A stretch of DNA of 64,000 bases, taken from Ceriagrion tenellum. Taxonomy: Eukaryota; Arthropoda; Insecta; Odonata; Coenagrionidae. The notes under the pieces were generated by a model. That model was not told where the DNA came from. It was given only the letters and a program-made list of their open reading frames with translations, and made no database searches. Position 1 is the stretch's first letter. Every line of letters begins with the position of its first letter. Made by a program: the position numbers and the translations under genes. The DNA lies in assembly GCA_963169105.1 (NCBI GenBank), contig OY720642.1, positions 74,254,716 to 74,318,715 of the forward strand, written 5' to 3'. Shown piece after piece: positions 1 through 11,545 of this stretch.

Positions 1-535
1 TTATTCGTTGTCCAAAGCATGTCATATCTCAGGATGGGGTTTTAAATTAACTTGGAAAAAGTTCACCTACAAGCGTTTTCGTCATTTTTTTGCTCTCAAG
101 AATCAAAACATATTTCTCAATTATCTGGATACATTTACCGTGTATTTTAGCGTAATTTTTTCTGATAGGTATATACTTTCGCAAAATCCGAATTTATGAA
201 ATGTCATATGTAATATAAACGGTTTTGGCTTATTGTTCGAAACGTTTTGAAGAGACTTTTAACCTGAGTAATCTATATGAGTAGTTTATTATATTCATAG
301 TGTGGTAATTAAAGGTTCTGTCTATATATAGGAATACTTATATATTTATTTATGTTCTCATTATTCGTTGAACACAGCATAGCATGTCTCAGGATCGTGT
401 ATAAAATTTTTAAATCAACTCGGAATATGTAAACGAACAAGCTGTTTCGTAACTTTTTTCTCTCAAGAATTACAATATATTTCTAATCTACTTGGATACA
501 TTTACCGTGGTTTGTTCATGCGTAGTTTTGGTAGG
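1..535. repeat. Diverged direct repeat, period about 360 bp
   Basis: Positions 1-163 and 361-530 are recognisably the same sequence. Both contain ttattcgttg near the start, a tctcaggat block, a ctctcaagaat block and ggatacatttaccgtg, in the same order, with many substitutions and small indels between. No protein similarity is seen. This is an old tandem or segmental duplication, possibly continuing left of the window. Confidence 0.75.
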
Positions 536-559
536 AATAGAAAACATGTATAATTTTAG

Positions 560-1400
560 TCATTAATATTACGTGAGATTTATTAACCTTGACATATTTT
601 CTCCTCTTAAGATAGGTACATCAACATATTCAATGGCAAAAGTTTGTACGACCGGTGATTAATGGGAAGGGTTCCTCTTCTTTTTTATTCGCCTGCAGAT
701 CGATCCAAACTGGCAGCATTCTTTCAGAGATGCATATTGCCGGGCCTAGGGGAGTCAGATTCAGGGATTTTTTTGTTTTGTGAATGTCGGAAAACTGCGG
801 GCCATTTTTTATCGAGGACATTAAAGGGAGATTGGGTTAGCCTTCGAGCGACGGGTCCTCTTGGGATTTCCCTTTCGATAAATTGAGACCCAAATGTTAA
901 AGCACAAAAGTCGTGTCCTTCTATCTCCCATCCTATACGCCCCTTGTCGTTCTACTCATTGGGCCATTATTCTCCTCTCCTCCTGACTTGTCATAAGGGA
1001 TTGGCTTTAACGCCATTCGGTCGGTTTATTCACTATCGCTCAAGAAGAGACTCGATTTCGTTGTACTCGTTAATAACGACGGCGTAAAATGTTTTTGTTT
1101 CGAATTGAAATTAGGTGGTTATTTCATAAAACAGATTTCTTCCTATAAATGTTTCCTACCAAATGGTTATTACCTTTCAAATACCATACATCAAGGTAGT
1201 AGGAGCGAAATAGTTTCTTAGTCATAATGATTACCAAATTTGTGCATATTTTCATGCTGTATCAAAAACGTAAATGTGGAAAAAAACAGGAAAATTAAGC
1301 TTTGGAATGTGTACTCCTTAGCTTTTAAAATAAATTCCAGGAGCTATTTTTTTAGTTTAATATTCATATTATTATTTGTGTATATTAATAAAGGAGTGTG
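560..1400. other. No gene recognised
   Basis: Short open frames at 630-821 (-) and 662-886 (+) overlap each other and match nothing I recognise. No terminal repeats or tRNA boxes were seen. Positions 890-1060 are pyrimidine-rich. I see nothing that can be called a gene. Confidence 0.4.
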
Positions 1401-1790
1401 CTTCGTTGATTTGGCCATGTAGAGGGAATTGATAAAAGTTGAATATCGAAACAGATATATGAGTGAAATGAATGTTGCGAGAGGTAGAGGTAGGCCGAGA
1501 AAGTTGTGGTTGAATGTGGTTGAGGAAATTATTAGGAGGAGGAATATTAGGAGTATTAAAAACAGAAGGGCGTGCATGAAGCAGTGTATGGGGGTAAATG
1601 AGGCAAAAGAGGTTTGCAAGGATAGGTCAGTATGGAGGAAATTATCGAAGCAGAGTTACGTGTACAAATATGTATTTATGAGTGAAACTTAGTGACTGTG
1701 CCTACTCCGGAAGGGAACGGCGTGATTGGTACGCATGTATAGTGTATTTATAGTGTAAATTTGTAATTTTCTATTATGTACTCACTCTAC
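1390..1790 (+). pseudogene. Non-LTR retrotransposon 3' end (reverse-transcriptase C-terminus), decayed
   Basis: The plus strand encodes a degraded FGHVE motif near 1408, then RGRGRPRKLWLNVVEE, a basic RRRN stretch, and MGVNEAKEVCKDRSVWRKL. This order (GHV, GRGRPRKxW, cluster ending DRxxWR) is the usual C-terminal tail of insect RTE/Jockey-type reverse transcriptases. A one-base shift separates the GHV part from the rest. The 3' UTR-like stretch to about 1790 contains the usual terminal codons for a TACPG-like tail. No catalytic domain is present, so this is a 5'-truncated dead copy. Confidence 0.75.
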
Positions 1791-1799
1791 TTAAATTAT

Positions 1800-2290
1800 T
1801 ATCTACTCAATTGTGGGGAAGTTATCCACTTCAAAAACTGTTTCTGCGTTCACCTAATCCTTGTCAATCCTGTTTTGTCTCAGTCCTCTCGAATTCAGAT
1901 TTGTGTGTCGCAAACAGGCTGCGATGGAATACGCGGTACGTTAAATTCTGGATAATATTGCTATTTTTCGTTACATTCACTCACATTCATTGACATATGT
2001 TCACAAAGGCACTCAAAAGTAGCATTTAGCTCCATTAAAAGGACACCTATGGTACATCAAGCCAACGTGCTCTCGTGCACCGTGTTTTAACCTGCTGCTG
2101 AGATTTGGCCCATTTTCACATAGAAAATCGATGATGCTATGAATACATTACAAATTTTTCTCACTTTTATGCATAGATGTCACAAATTTATCCATATGGC
2201 TGAATTTTAGTCATCTACCATATGAACTATAGCTCTAAAGTACCATTAATATTTCATCTTTTCGCATAAAGTACACCTTCGCTCCAAAAT
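1800..2290. other. No gene recognised
   Basis: AT-rich sequence between two non-LTR fragments. A 60-residue open frame at 1811-1993 has no recognisable features. No terminal repeats were found. Confidence 0.35.
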
Positions 2291-2294
2291 TTTT

Positions 2295-2700
2295 ATCTTC
2301 TTAAGTTATCAGCCCTCAGACTGGTTGGCAGCTACCGCTTTCCTCCATTCATTTCTCTTTTCTGTTAGTCGTTTCATTTCGGCATATGATTTACAACCGA
2401 CGGCTTCCATTATCTGTTTGATGTAAGTCATTTTGGGTCGACATCTACAATTTTTTCCGGGAATGTAACCCACTATCATCGTTCTAAACAAGTTTTCGTG
2501 TCGTAGGATGTGTCTAATCCATTCATCTCTCCTCCGTTTCAAGCTCTCCCAGAGTGTAGCATGTTCATTAATTTTCTGGAAGACTTCGTTGTTGAAGATA
2601 CTATGTTTCCAACAATTTTTTTTGTATCCTTCGATAACACCATAACTCAAATACTTCCAGCATTCTTCGCTCAGCTTTCCCAATAGTCCAGGTTTAAGAG
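2295..2700 (-). pseudogene. RTE-like reverse-transcriptase C-terminal fragment
   Basis: The minus strand has a 124-residue open frame (2309-2683). It contains NEHATLWESLKRRRDEWI, RHILRHENLFRTMIVGYI, a degraded GRPRM (RCRPKMTYIKQIME) and EMKRLTEKRNEWRKAVAANQ. These are, in order, the linker, GH-LRH and final helix of RTE-like reverse-transcriptase C-termini. The palm domain and endonuclease are missing. The frame is intact for its length, so it is younger than its neighbours. The N-terminal methionine is incidental. Confidence 0.85.
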
Positions 2701-2737
2701 CAATACATTAGGACACTCCACACGTGCACTTTAGACC

Positions 2738-2858
2738 TGTGCGCCGCCGCGCCACGCCGCTGCCGCCGATGGTTTTGGTGACGCCGCCGCCGCCGATGGG
2801 TTATGTACGGCGCGCCGCCGGTCTTCCGTGTCGGCGGCGCGGCGCCGTCATAGTTGGT
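2738..2858. repeat. GC-rich trinucleotide-like patch with inverted ends
   Basis: About 115 bp of very GC-rich sequence stands alone in AT-rich DNA. It is made of ccg/gcc-type repeats. The left edge (tgcgccgccgcgcc) is close to the reverse complement of the right edge (ggcgcggcgccgtca), so the patch may be a small terminal-inverted-repeat element, or a CpG-dense remnant. No target duplication could be fixed. Confidence 0.4.
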
Positions 2859-3287
2859 CATTTACCGACCATTGCTTCCGATGCGTCGGAACTATACTTA
2901 TATTCACTTATTACTGCGGACTCCCCATAATAACGTAAAACTTAGTAACTAATGAAAAAAGACAGCAGCTCTTCTGGCCATGTGTGTTGTGCTGTTGAAA
3001 ATAGTCTTTCAATAAAATCTGTGCGATAGGAATTAGCAAAGCTACCATTTTGTTTTGAGCCAGCAACTCACGTCCACGAAAACAAAACTAAAACCAAGCC
3101 AGACTTAAGGTATCAATCTGAAACGAAGTTACATTGAATAAGAAAGCTTATAGTTTTGTTCCGGTACGAAACTACTCATTTGTTCCTGTTTCGTTTTGCA
3201 GTCCTGTTATTTTTTAAACGGAGTGCCTTTCCATTAAGCAACATTTTTTTATTCGATTTCGATCAAACAAATTTTTATATTGTAAAA

Positions 3288-3288
3288 A

Positions 3289-3357
<69 letters not shown>
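3288..3357. repeat. (TA)n microsatellite
   Basis: About 70 bp of alternating T and A, left of the ribozyme-bearing palindrome. Confidence 0.98.
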
Positions 3358-3359
<2 letters not shown>

Positions 3360-3462
3360 AATTGGCGAAAAACACTTGTAGTGCACAGATATAAAAAAAG
3401 GTCACAGGCGTGACTAGCAGTTACATATAGAGCACAAAAAAAGTAAAACTCACAGAAATTTT

Positions 3463-3496
3463 GATATATTTCGGCGGACACAACCGCCTTCATCAG
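3463..3496 (-). ncRNA. Hammerhead-like ribozyme motif (left arm)
   Basis: Mirror copy of the right-arm motif. The core reads CTGATGA on the minus strand at 3496-3490, and GAAA at 3472-3469. Helix II and its loop are identical to those of the other arm. Confidence 0.6.
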
Positions 3497-3529
3497 AATG
3501 TTAGAAGGTAGTGACTACCTTCTAACATT

Positions 3530-3563
3530 CTGATGAAGGCGGTTGTGTCCGCCGAAATATATC
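3530..3563 (+). ncRNA. Hammerhead-like ribozyme motif (right arm)
   Basis: The core CTGATGA (3530-3536) is followed by one extra A, helix II GGCGG (3538-3542), loop ttgtgt, CCGCC (3549-3553) and GAAA (3554-3557). Then TATATC could form a two-base-pair helix III and an ATC cleavage triplet, with cleavage expected after 3563. Helix I is weak: two pairs, an internal loop, two pairs. The extra base after A9 departs from the textbook consensus, but is known in a viroid hammerhead. Confidence 0.6.
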
Positions 3564-3625
3564 AAAATTTCTGTGAGTTTTACTTTTTTTGTGCTCTATA
3601 TGTAACTGCTAGTCACGCCTATGAC

Positions 3626-4333
<708 letters not shown>

Positions 4334-4441
4334 TTTAGAAGAATTATATTTTATAACAAGAAGTCACAAATAACCAAAGTAACAGTAGATTATTCAATTT
4401 GAAATTATGCATAAGTAATGCCCCAAAACCCATAAGGGAAG

Positions 4442-4612
4442 AGATCGCCTCGATATCTTAACTGGCTAAAGCACTCGGCCGGATATTAAGGGATCCGGGT
4501 TTAACTCCCGGTCAAGGCGGATAATTTTTCCTCCGTGGAATTTCGCTCAATTATGGGCATTGCGGGTGACTCCTTGAAGTAATCCGTGGCTAGTCCCGGC
4601 AGACTCATAATT
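4442..4612 (+). mobile_element. tRNA-derived SINE
   Basis: Positions 4447-4518 fold like a tRNA. The acceptor ends (gcctcga / tcaaggc) pair at six of seven positions. A box A-like region lies at tatcttaactggctaaag and box B at ggtttaactcc. The tRNA-unrelated tail (4519-4608) includes ctccgtggaatttcgctc and tccgtggctagtcccggc. The same tail recurs at 13.7 and 58.4 kb, which shows a dispersed family. Confidence 0.85.
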
Positions 4613-4659
4613 AGTGTATTCGTCTTGGAATCAACTTAAATTTCATCAATGATTCTATA

Positions 4660-5380
4660 ATAACTATTTATTGTTTACTGTGAATTGAGGACGTTCGGTG
4701 CAATTAATGAGAATTATACCTCTGTGGGGGGTGCATTGAATATCCAGTAATTTCGACAAGAAAATTAAACCAAGAAGCAGTTTCCATGAAGCGAGCGCTA
4801 TTAACGAATTCAGTGGTGAATGAAATCGGATTTCTGCCGCTGACACCAGGTTAAATTGAAAGACGCCTGAAGCAGTTTTCATTATGCGACGCGCTGAACG
4901 ATCATTTAGAGTAATGATTGGAAGTAGAGATTCAAATTACTCTTGCTAAATGTATTGAACAAGTTATTAGTGCTGTAGCCATCTATTTTTTAATATCAAT
5001 GACTTTGTTTCAAGTCAAAATGGTTTTATGTAGTTTTTGGCCCGTACTTGGGCCTAGATTACAATTTGTTAGCTGAATGTGACTCTAAATCGTCAAGTGC
5101 CGTTTCATTCAATGAAAAAGATTATAAATCTAATGATTGCATTATTTATAGTGATTGCCCTGCGGAATTACTTCATTTGGGAATGATTTAATTCAAATCC
5201 CGTCACTCTATGAAGTAAAACTACAAAATAATTTTCCTTAATTTACATTTTACAAACTGAACTTGACACTAGATGGTGATTATTATTTGTCTCCTTGGTC
5301 TAAATTAACCAAATTAATAAAAATATTGCCGAAATTTGAGGAAAAGCCTATTACCAAGATTATGTCATCCGCTAGTTCAT
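4660..5380. other. No gene recognised
   Basis: AT-rich sequence with no protein similarity, terminal repeats or tandem structure that I could see. Confidence 0.35.
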
Positions 5381-5384
5381 ATAT

Positions 5385-5705
5385 TTATGTCTACTTGTAC
5401 ATTCTAACCTGCGAGCCACCGCATAGGTGTGTGGTAGGGGGTGTTAGGACGCCAGTCGCGTAAGGAATAAGGTTTTGGAGGTGAAATGATGACATATATA
5501 ATGGGTGTGTTTTAAGTAGAGCTCAGTTTTTCTTATGGTCAATATTTGTGCGCGGAAAGAAGGAATCGTTTCTGTTAGACTTCAAAATGTAGTGTGATTA
5601 TGGAAAATGATATGCTGTGCATTGCTCTGATATATACTTCTGAATTTCTCAAGCAAACTTAGCTTAACGTGCATCTTCCGCGTCTCTAGCAGCTTCCAAC
5701 AAAAT
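5385..5705 (-). pseudogene. Family N non-LTR 3' end
   Basis: The block opens on the plus strand with tacattctaacctgcgagcc and a gtggtagggggtgttagga block. It continues through gagctcagtttttcttatgg and cttctgaatttctcaagcaa. The element reads on the minus strand, and these are its 3' UTR and the last coding part of a CR1/Jockey-like reverse transcriptase. At least ten copies occur in the window. This copy is 5'-truncated and diverged. Confidence 0.8.
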
Positions 5706-5807
5706 CCGTCTGAAAGCGAAGTGAACGTTTTTCTTCTCAAAACATTTGCTCTAAAGTATGAAAAATTATGTGCTAAATTCATTGGAGAATTAATCATTCA
5801 ACTTAAC

Positions 5808-5880
5808 CGAGCCTTGAACCTGGATTTCCGGATTACTCCACGAGTGATTTAGCCTATTAAGCCTCCAAAAATATTGGCAT
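5808..5880 (-). mobile_element. tRNA-like head of a SINE, minus strand
   Basis: On the minus strand, ggcttaataggctaaatcac corresponds to the box A region of the SINE at 4442, and ccaggttcaaggctcgg to its box B arm. The tail is not preserved. This is probably a worn member of the same family. Confidence 0.5.
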
Positions 5881-5889
5881 AATGATTTA

Positions 5890-6680
5890 GTGCGTAGATT
5901 TTTTTACATAGCTCATATGACTTATCATTGACTGGTAAATTAAGTATAGATCATTAATGAATGCTTTCATATTGTTTGATTTTTCCGGAAAATGTTAGTC
6001 CTACAGAAAGAAAAACTTACCCTCCTGTAAGTACCATCTTACCTACGGATGTAAATATTCAAAGATGGCACCTCGTTTACTAACATACAGCGTCATAAAT
6101 TTGGAGTGGAGTAGCTTGAAATTTGACTTGCACTATTTAAAAAATAGATGTTTGCAGACAACGAAAGAATTTATTAGTAACTTCCACCCTTAAAAGTTTA
6201 CTTCCGACCACGGATTCGACTGCACATCGGTGATTTTGTAGGTTATTATTTCACTTTTATTTTTGAAATTTTGTTTACCTTGAAAATGATTGCTGTTCAG
6301 TCGAAATCTAGGTCGGAATAAAACTTTTAAGAGTGGAATTTACTAAGAATTTCTTCATCATATCTGCGAAAATTTTCCTCAAAGTTACGCCTTCAACCAT
6401 TAGTTTTATTAGATTTTAGGATAAAGGCATATAAGTGTTTCTGTATAAACCCTCCAAACTTGGATTGTTGGATTATGTTTTGTGTGAAACTTTCGGAGGG
6501 ATGAAGGTTGGAGAATTCAAGCGTTTAAGTCTTACGAGAGCGCTGACCTTATGTCCCGTGGGAGTCCTAAACACTTGCGGGACCCTGAAGCAGATGCTTA
6601 TTTTCCAACTCCGGATTACGCACACCGTGAGCGATATTTGCATAAATCCTCCGCCGAGAATCCTAGGATTTCGGTCTAAG
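5890..6680. other. No gene recognised; internal near-repeat
   Basis: Positions 6165-6200 (aacttccacccttaaaagtt) and 6300-6345 (aaaacttttaagagtggaat) are inverted relatives, suggesting a small degraded terminal-repeat element spanning about 6160-6360. Nothing protein-like was found. Confidence 0.35.
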
Positions 6681-6689
6681 AGGGGCTGA

Positions 6690-7140
6690 GGATGTCTGGT
6701 TTGATTCCCAAACCCCTTGTTCAAAAGCGCTCGTTTCGCTATTGATGAGTTATGTTTTTGCTGATTTTATTCAGTATTTGAGAGTAATTTTCTATATAAA
6801 ACTGTACCCGGCCTTACCCTGGGGATATCTTAGCTGTAATTCGTATTTAAATTATTAACCTTGTATTTCTCCACACTTAATGGCTAGAATTGGCTCCTAT
6901 TTTTGGCATGTCATTCCATTTTCAAGGTAAATTCATTGAAAATAGCGTAATATGCCAAAAACTGTGTTATTTACAGCAGTTGTATGATGATTCATTGATT
7001 CTTGTTTTAAACGGAGAATTAATTTTTCTGTTAAATCATAGTCAGGGAAAGTAGATTCTAACCTACAGGTCTTGAGTTAGCCGCAAAATATAGTGACCTT
7101 GGAAATTGAAGGAACAGCCTCTGGATTCGCAAAAATTCGA
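6690..7140. repeat. Direct duplication, copy 1
   Basis: This block is repeated, diverged, at 7146-7870. Shared landmarks are caaaagcgctcgtttc, tgagagtaattttct, ttttcaaggtaaattcattg, catagtcag and ggattcgcaaa. It preserves the uninterrupted version of the MITE insertion site present in copy 2. Confidence 0.8.
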
Positions 7141-7145
7141 CTGAA

Positions 7146-7870
7146 GGTATCTGGCTTGAGCCTCAAGGACTCTTATGCTCAAAAGCACTCGTTTCATCTA
7201 CTACGTTTACCATTCAAACTCAGATCGATATGAAATTGGACTGATCTGAACATTTTTAGCCAGCCAATCTGGATTGCCTGGTTTACCAATGCGAAATCGA
7301 TTGAAATTTGATTTGAATCGGTTCGTATCGATTGGAAATCTCAGACAGGCAGGGAAGGCAGGCCGAGTTAGCCCGCTTCTCATAAGAATCCAACCAGCTC
7401 CTTGTGTTCACCATACAGAGCTGAACAGGCCAATCTGAGTTCTGATCTGAGTTCGATTGGTGAACGTAGTGATTGTTGATGAATTTTGCTCTCACTAAAT
7501 TTATTCGTAAATGAGAGTAATTTTCTTCATAGCACTGTACCTTGCCTCACCCTGTGAATACCTTCCTTGTAATTCGTATTGAGAGAATAAATACTGTACT
7601 TTTCCTTTCTTAATGGTTCCATCCGTCTCCTGGTTTCGGCATGTAACTCAATTTTCAAGGGATATTCATTGAAATTGGCGTAATATGTCAAAGCGTGGGT
7701 TGTTGAGAGCAGTTATGTGTTGAATCATTGGTGCTTATTTTAAATGGAGAGGTAATTTTTCTATTTAACCATAGTCAGATAAAAAATGCCTAACCTACAT
7801 GTCTTAATGTAGCTGCAAAATATGGCGAGCTTGGCAATAGAAGAAAAAGTTTATGGATTCGCAAAGCTAG
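7146..7870. repeat. Direct duplication, copy 2, interrupted by a MITE
   Basis: Same landmarks and order as 6690-7140. The extra length is accounted for by the 263-bp element at 7204-7466. Confidence 0.8.
7204..7466. mobile_element. Tc1/mariner-type MITE (263 bp, TA target duplication)
   Basis: Terminal inverted repeats of about 24 bp: left cgtttaccattcaaactcag, right end the reverse complement of cgttcaccaatcgaactcag. TA dinucleotides flank both ends (7202-7203, 7467-7468). The paralogous block at 6690-7140 lacks the element and has a single TA at the matching point. No coding capacity. The assignment to Tc1/mariner rests on the TA duplication only. Confidence 0.8.
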
Positions 7871-7945
7871 TTTTTACGGTACAAGTTACAATTTCAGGCT
7901 TAATTTTGTGGAATTGCGACACATGAGATAATTTCTCGCTTTGTG

Positions 7946-8145
7946 CATTCCACGCTTTTTTTATTTTTACCAACCATGGTTTCGACATACTATGTCATTT
8001 TCAATTGATGTTTTTCGTTGTTCGATTCAATTTCGTTGAATGACATGCAATGTCATTCAACGAAAATGACGTTGAATGGATTGTCAATTTCAATGAAAAT
8101 GACATTGTATTTCGAAACCATGGTCGGTAAAAATAAACAAGTTTG
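7946..8145. mobile_element. Inverted pair of hammerhead-like motifs, ATGGT(C/T)GGTAAAAAT subfamily
   Basis: The arm at about 7951-8005 and the arm at about 8086-8142 are reverse complements. Each reads, in its own sense, TGAAAATGACAT, a hairpin, TCGAAACCATGG, then GGTAAAAATAAA. The loop carries further copies of the gaatgacat word in both orientations (8037-8080), as if partial copies had been stacked. Confidence 0.6.
8093..8130 (+). ncRNA. Degenerate hammerhead-like motif (plus arm)
   Basis: ATGAAAA replaces CTGANGA, then one extra T, a weakened hairpin, GAAA at 8114-8117 and CC-AT-GG, which could form helix III before a GTC triplet. C3 and G8 are both lost, so catalysis is unlikely in this copy. 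The minus arm (7966-8003) has an intact gacata/tatgtc hairpin and GAAA. Confidence 0.45.
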
Positions 8146-8149
8146 GGAT

Positions 8150-9230
8150 GTATCAAGCGAGAAATTATTTCATAGTTTTACAGGGTTTTTGGTCTATGTT
8201 TTGTTACATTTATTTTATCATCATCTGTGTTAGTCAATTTGAAAACATTTGCGATTGCATTACGGTTGCTTGCGTTAATCACTTGGCCCGTTCTTACGAT
8301 TGGATGAAATGTGCTTCAATCAAACAAACTAAAGTTACATTTTGATGAATTATGAGTGTGATAATTGTCAGCAGAAAAGGATATTTAACAAATTGTCTGT
8401 CCCTCTGCACATCATCCTTGTCAAGACTTAATTGATCGTCCGAATGTCCTAATGTCTCTGAAATCCGATTGCCAATAGTTGTGGTGAACGTAAAGAGTAC
8501 CTAGATCTTCATTAGTTTAATCCTTGCTAGCTGATATAAATTTAGCGCGGTACGTTTAATGAAATGCTTGTGTTTTTGAATGTCTATGTTAATGCACTAA
8601 TTTTCACCGAAGCATTTATTAATTATTCCGTCGGTGATGAATTCATTACGCTTGCCTTGTGCGGCCATTCCTCTAAATTCCCATCGCTTTCCTCATAGCG
8701 GCGTTCTTTAAACTCCGAAGTTGAGAAAGTCGTAAATCTCAGCCAAGTTTGTGTGAGCATCTTTTTAAAACTTACCAGCCCTCATCCTCTCGTAAACTTT
8801 TCACTTCTCCAGAATACCTTTCTAATTTATATTGAGAATCCGTATTAATTTCCGCGCGTGGAAGCAACTGTGCGAAGTGCTCTTGTTTACCCTTGCATTG
8901 ATAAACTTCCACGGAGTCAGTAATTACATATTTTCGCATGATACTCTTTTTTCATCAAGAATTTTGAACGAAATATGATGAAAGCATGCTCTTAAGGGCA
9001 TATAAAATTCATCAAAGGGGGTTATTGCTGTTTTTTCTGGGGTGGAAGTCAGTAGTGAGAAAAAGATAATCAATATCATAAGTTTTCCGGATGAAAAAGG
9101 TATTTGATAAGTGACTCATGAATGCTTAAGTTTTTTTACCAACAATTTCTGATAATATATTAAGATGTGAAACACTTTTTAATAAAATGGTGGTGTAAAT
9201 TAACTGAAGAATCATAAAAAAGCGGGTGTT
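8150..9230. other. No gene recognised
   Basis: AT-rich, with a few short overlapping open frames (8018-8345) that match nothing. No repeats shared with other parts of the window were noticed. Confidence 0.3.
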
Positions 9231-9237
9231 TTTGATA

Positions 9238-9770
9238 TCTACGTCTACATACTAAACTGCGAGCGGCCGCAAGGGCATGGAGCAGGGGGTGTGAGGACAC
9301 CAGCCGAGTTAATATGTAAGGGATAAGGTTTTTGGAGGTGAAATGGTTACGTGTATTGGGGAGAGTATTTATTTGAGCTCAGTTTTTATTGTGGTCCCTT
9401 ATTTTGTGCGGAAAGAATGAGTTTTGTACCTGTCTGTTTGGCAATGTATCTCTCTTACTTCATCGCTTCTGTCAGATCTAGGGACGTTGTGAGATGTCAT
9501 CATAATATTCACTGTGTCGCTCTGATACAACTCAGTTCTGAATTTCTCAAGAAAACTAAGCCAAGCGTGTATCCTCTGAGTCTCTTGGGGCTCCCTCCTT
9601 AATCCCGCTTAAAGATATGGGACATTATATCTTCGCTCGTATATAATACGTAACATATCCTTGTCCTTATTCCTCTAAAAGCAGTAAAGCACTATATTCC
9701 GGCTCGTAGTAGTTTTTAACGAAGCGTGAAGCTTTTCATAGTATTGTATCAATTTTATCTTTTCATTTTA
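9238..9770 (-). pseudogene. Family N non-LTR 3' end
   Basis: Starts on the plus strand with the hexamer tail ctacgtctacatac and the gcgagcggccgc/agcagggggtgtgagg block. It continues to the RT-proximal end near 9720 (agtagtttttaacgaagcg) and on to attgtatcaattttat. Read on the minus strand this is the end of the ORF and the 3' UTR. The reading frame is broken many times. Confidence 0.85.
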
Positions 9771-9959
9771 AATGCAACCTCATCGTTCGATTGTTCTTGT
9801 TTGGACTGAAATGCCCAGTTTTTATATGTAATCAATGAGAAATACAACCATGGATTGAAGCATACAGTTTTGACGTATGCACCTAACGTAAAGGGGATGT
9901 GTTCCAATATAATACGCCATCCAAGAAAAGTTTTAAGTGCCATTTTTTTCAGTACTCAA

Positions 9960-10620
9960 TACTAGCGAATGTGTGTCTTTGCCATGCTTACCTTTTCTTC
10001 CAGATGTAAGAAGAAGCTATTCGGAACTGAACGGAGTTGGAAACGGGAACGTTTTTGCTTAAGTTCTGTGCAAGTTTGCAGTCGCGTCAGAAGTTCGCTG
10101 GTAAAACTGCCACCGCGGCTGACTCCCACCCGCTTGGAAAGCTCTCCACCCTCTTTTGACTCCGGGCGTTCCTCCTCCCCCTCCTTCCCCGGAGTCGCAA
10201 TCACTCACTCACTCTCTTCCCCTGCCATACCTCCATCCTCATCCCGGAGGTGCCCTCTCTTTAAGATTCTCAGGCTTCTCCGTCGTGGATTAATTCGGCG
10301 AACGCTGCTGCGTGACCTCTTCTCCCTAAACTCTCGTTCTTTTTCGCGCCCTAAGATCAAGGCGTTATTTATGGGATGCTTCCTGAGATATCCGCCGGTG
10401 CCATTCCCGGAGTTTTTCACGGTTAAACGGACGTCTGCAATGGTAGAGATGGCTGAAATAAATATTCACCAGACTCGCCATTCGCCGTTTCATTCAAGTG
10501 GCCGGGGAACCGCGATCTATAATTTTGCGTTCACAACCGTGCTCTTCTGCAGTTTTCTCGTGAGTCGGAGTGGTATCATTCTCCACGAAAAGCGTCAAAT
10601 TATCATTTAAATTTTCCTTC
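9960..10620. other. GC-richer island with a 213-codon open frame, function unknown
   Basis: The plus-strand frame 9969-10610 is the longest in the window. Its product is rich in Ser, Arg and Pro, with no domain, signal peptide or motif I recognise. The DNA is pyrimidine-rich on this strand, which lowers stop frequency by itself. A 71-codon and an 80-codon frame run opposite. It could be a regulatory or exon-containing island. I do not call it a gene. Confidence 0.3.
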
Positions 10621-10714
10621 ATGTAAATCACTGTGAATAAATCACTTTTAAAGTTGGCCTATGTATTACTACGGACCAAGAGGAGCGTAAAATATTTTGT
10701 AAAGAACATTGGCC

Positions 10715-11545
10715 GGTAATTATTATTATTATCATTCAAAATTACATTGCAAATAGACAAATGACTGGTGACAATGGAAGTAGACATGCACATAGAATGA
10801 TCTGATCACATAATTATATGAAGAGAAAAACATGAATAATATAACAAGAATGGATTAACATAAGTTACACTAAGAAATTAATTTTGTCTTAAATATCATA
10901 AGCATTTACTTCTAAATGATTTTAAGGTTTTGGGTAAAGACTCAAAAAGTTCATCAGGCAGCCGGTTCCTATCATATATACCATAATTTAAAAACGAGTA
11001 CTTGGCCGCGTTGTTTTATTGTTTCCTTAGTTTTATTTAATATGGGTGGTCATTTCTACCTATGTAATTAGGTCTCTCCATGATTTCATTTAATTCTTCC
11101 CAGCCCTTGTCTCCGGAGACAATGCTGTACACTTCACAGAGCCTGTTTATTTTTCTTCTTGTTTCAAGAGATTCCCACCCCAAATCTTTTATCATATCCT
11201 TCACGCTGTCACTTCTCATGTGTCGACCTAAAACGTACCTGGCGGCCTTTCTTTGTACTGTTTCAATTTTTTTATTAGCCCTTAGTCGTAAGGGTCCCAC
11301 ACCGTGGTGCAATATTCAACAATAGGCCATTCAATGTGTATGCCATTTCTTTTGTAGCCCTGTTGCTTCCTTTGAGATTTAGCATGACCCAGTGGAGCGA
11401 CTTACAGGCTTTTCCGACAATATAGTGAATGTGTAACCCCCATCTTAGGTAATTAATCGCAGTAACTGATGGTACACACTTAGTATAATGCTTAAACAAG
11501 CAAAACGTAGCCATTGAAGGCATAAGCTCTTGTATGGCTAGTGTC
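10715..11545 (-). pseudogene. CR1/L2-like reverse-transcriptase 3' end with (AAT)n tail
   Basis: The minus-strand frame 11312-11037 encodes KKIETVQRKAARYVLGRHM and LGWESLETRRKINRLCEVYS. An overlapping frame (11559-11275) encodes IVGKACKSLHWVMLNLKGS. Together they are the thumb and C-terminus of a CR1/L2-type RT, with a frameshift near 11300. The 3' UTR runs to a short (TAATAA)-like tail at about 10717-10735. The palm domain is absent. Confidence 0.85.

Noticed and set aside
4447..4518. Possible functional tRNA gene
   Set aside because: The tRNA-like part has a mismatched acceptor stem and is followed by a tail repeated at other loci, so it is a SINE head.
9969..10610. 213-codon open frame, the longest in the window
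   Set aside because: No recognised domain or motif. The strand is pyrimidine-rich, which suppresses stops, and overlapping frames on the other strand are open too. Kept only as a GC-richer island.
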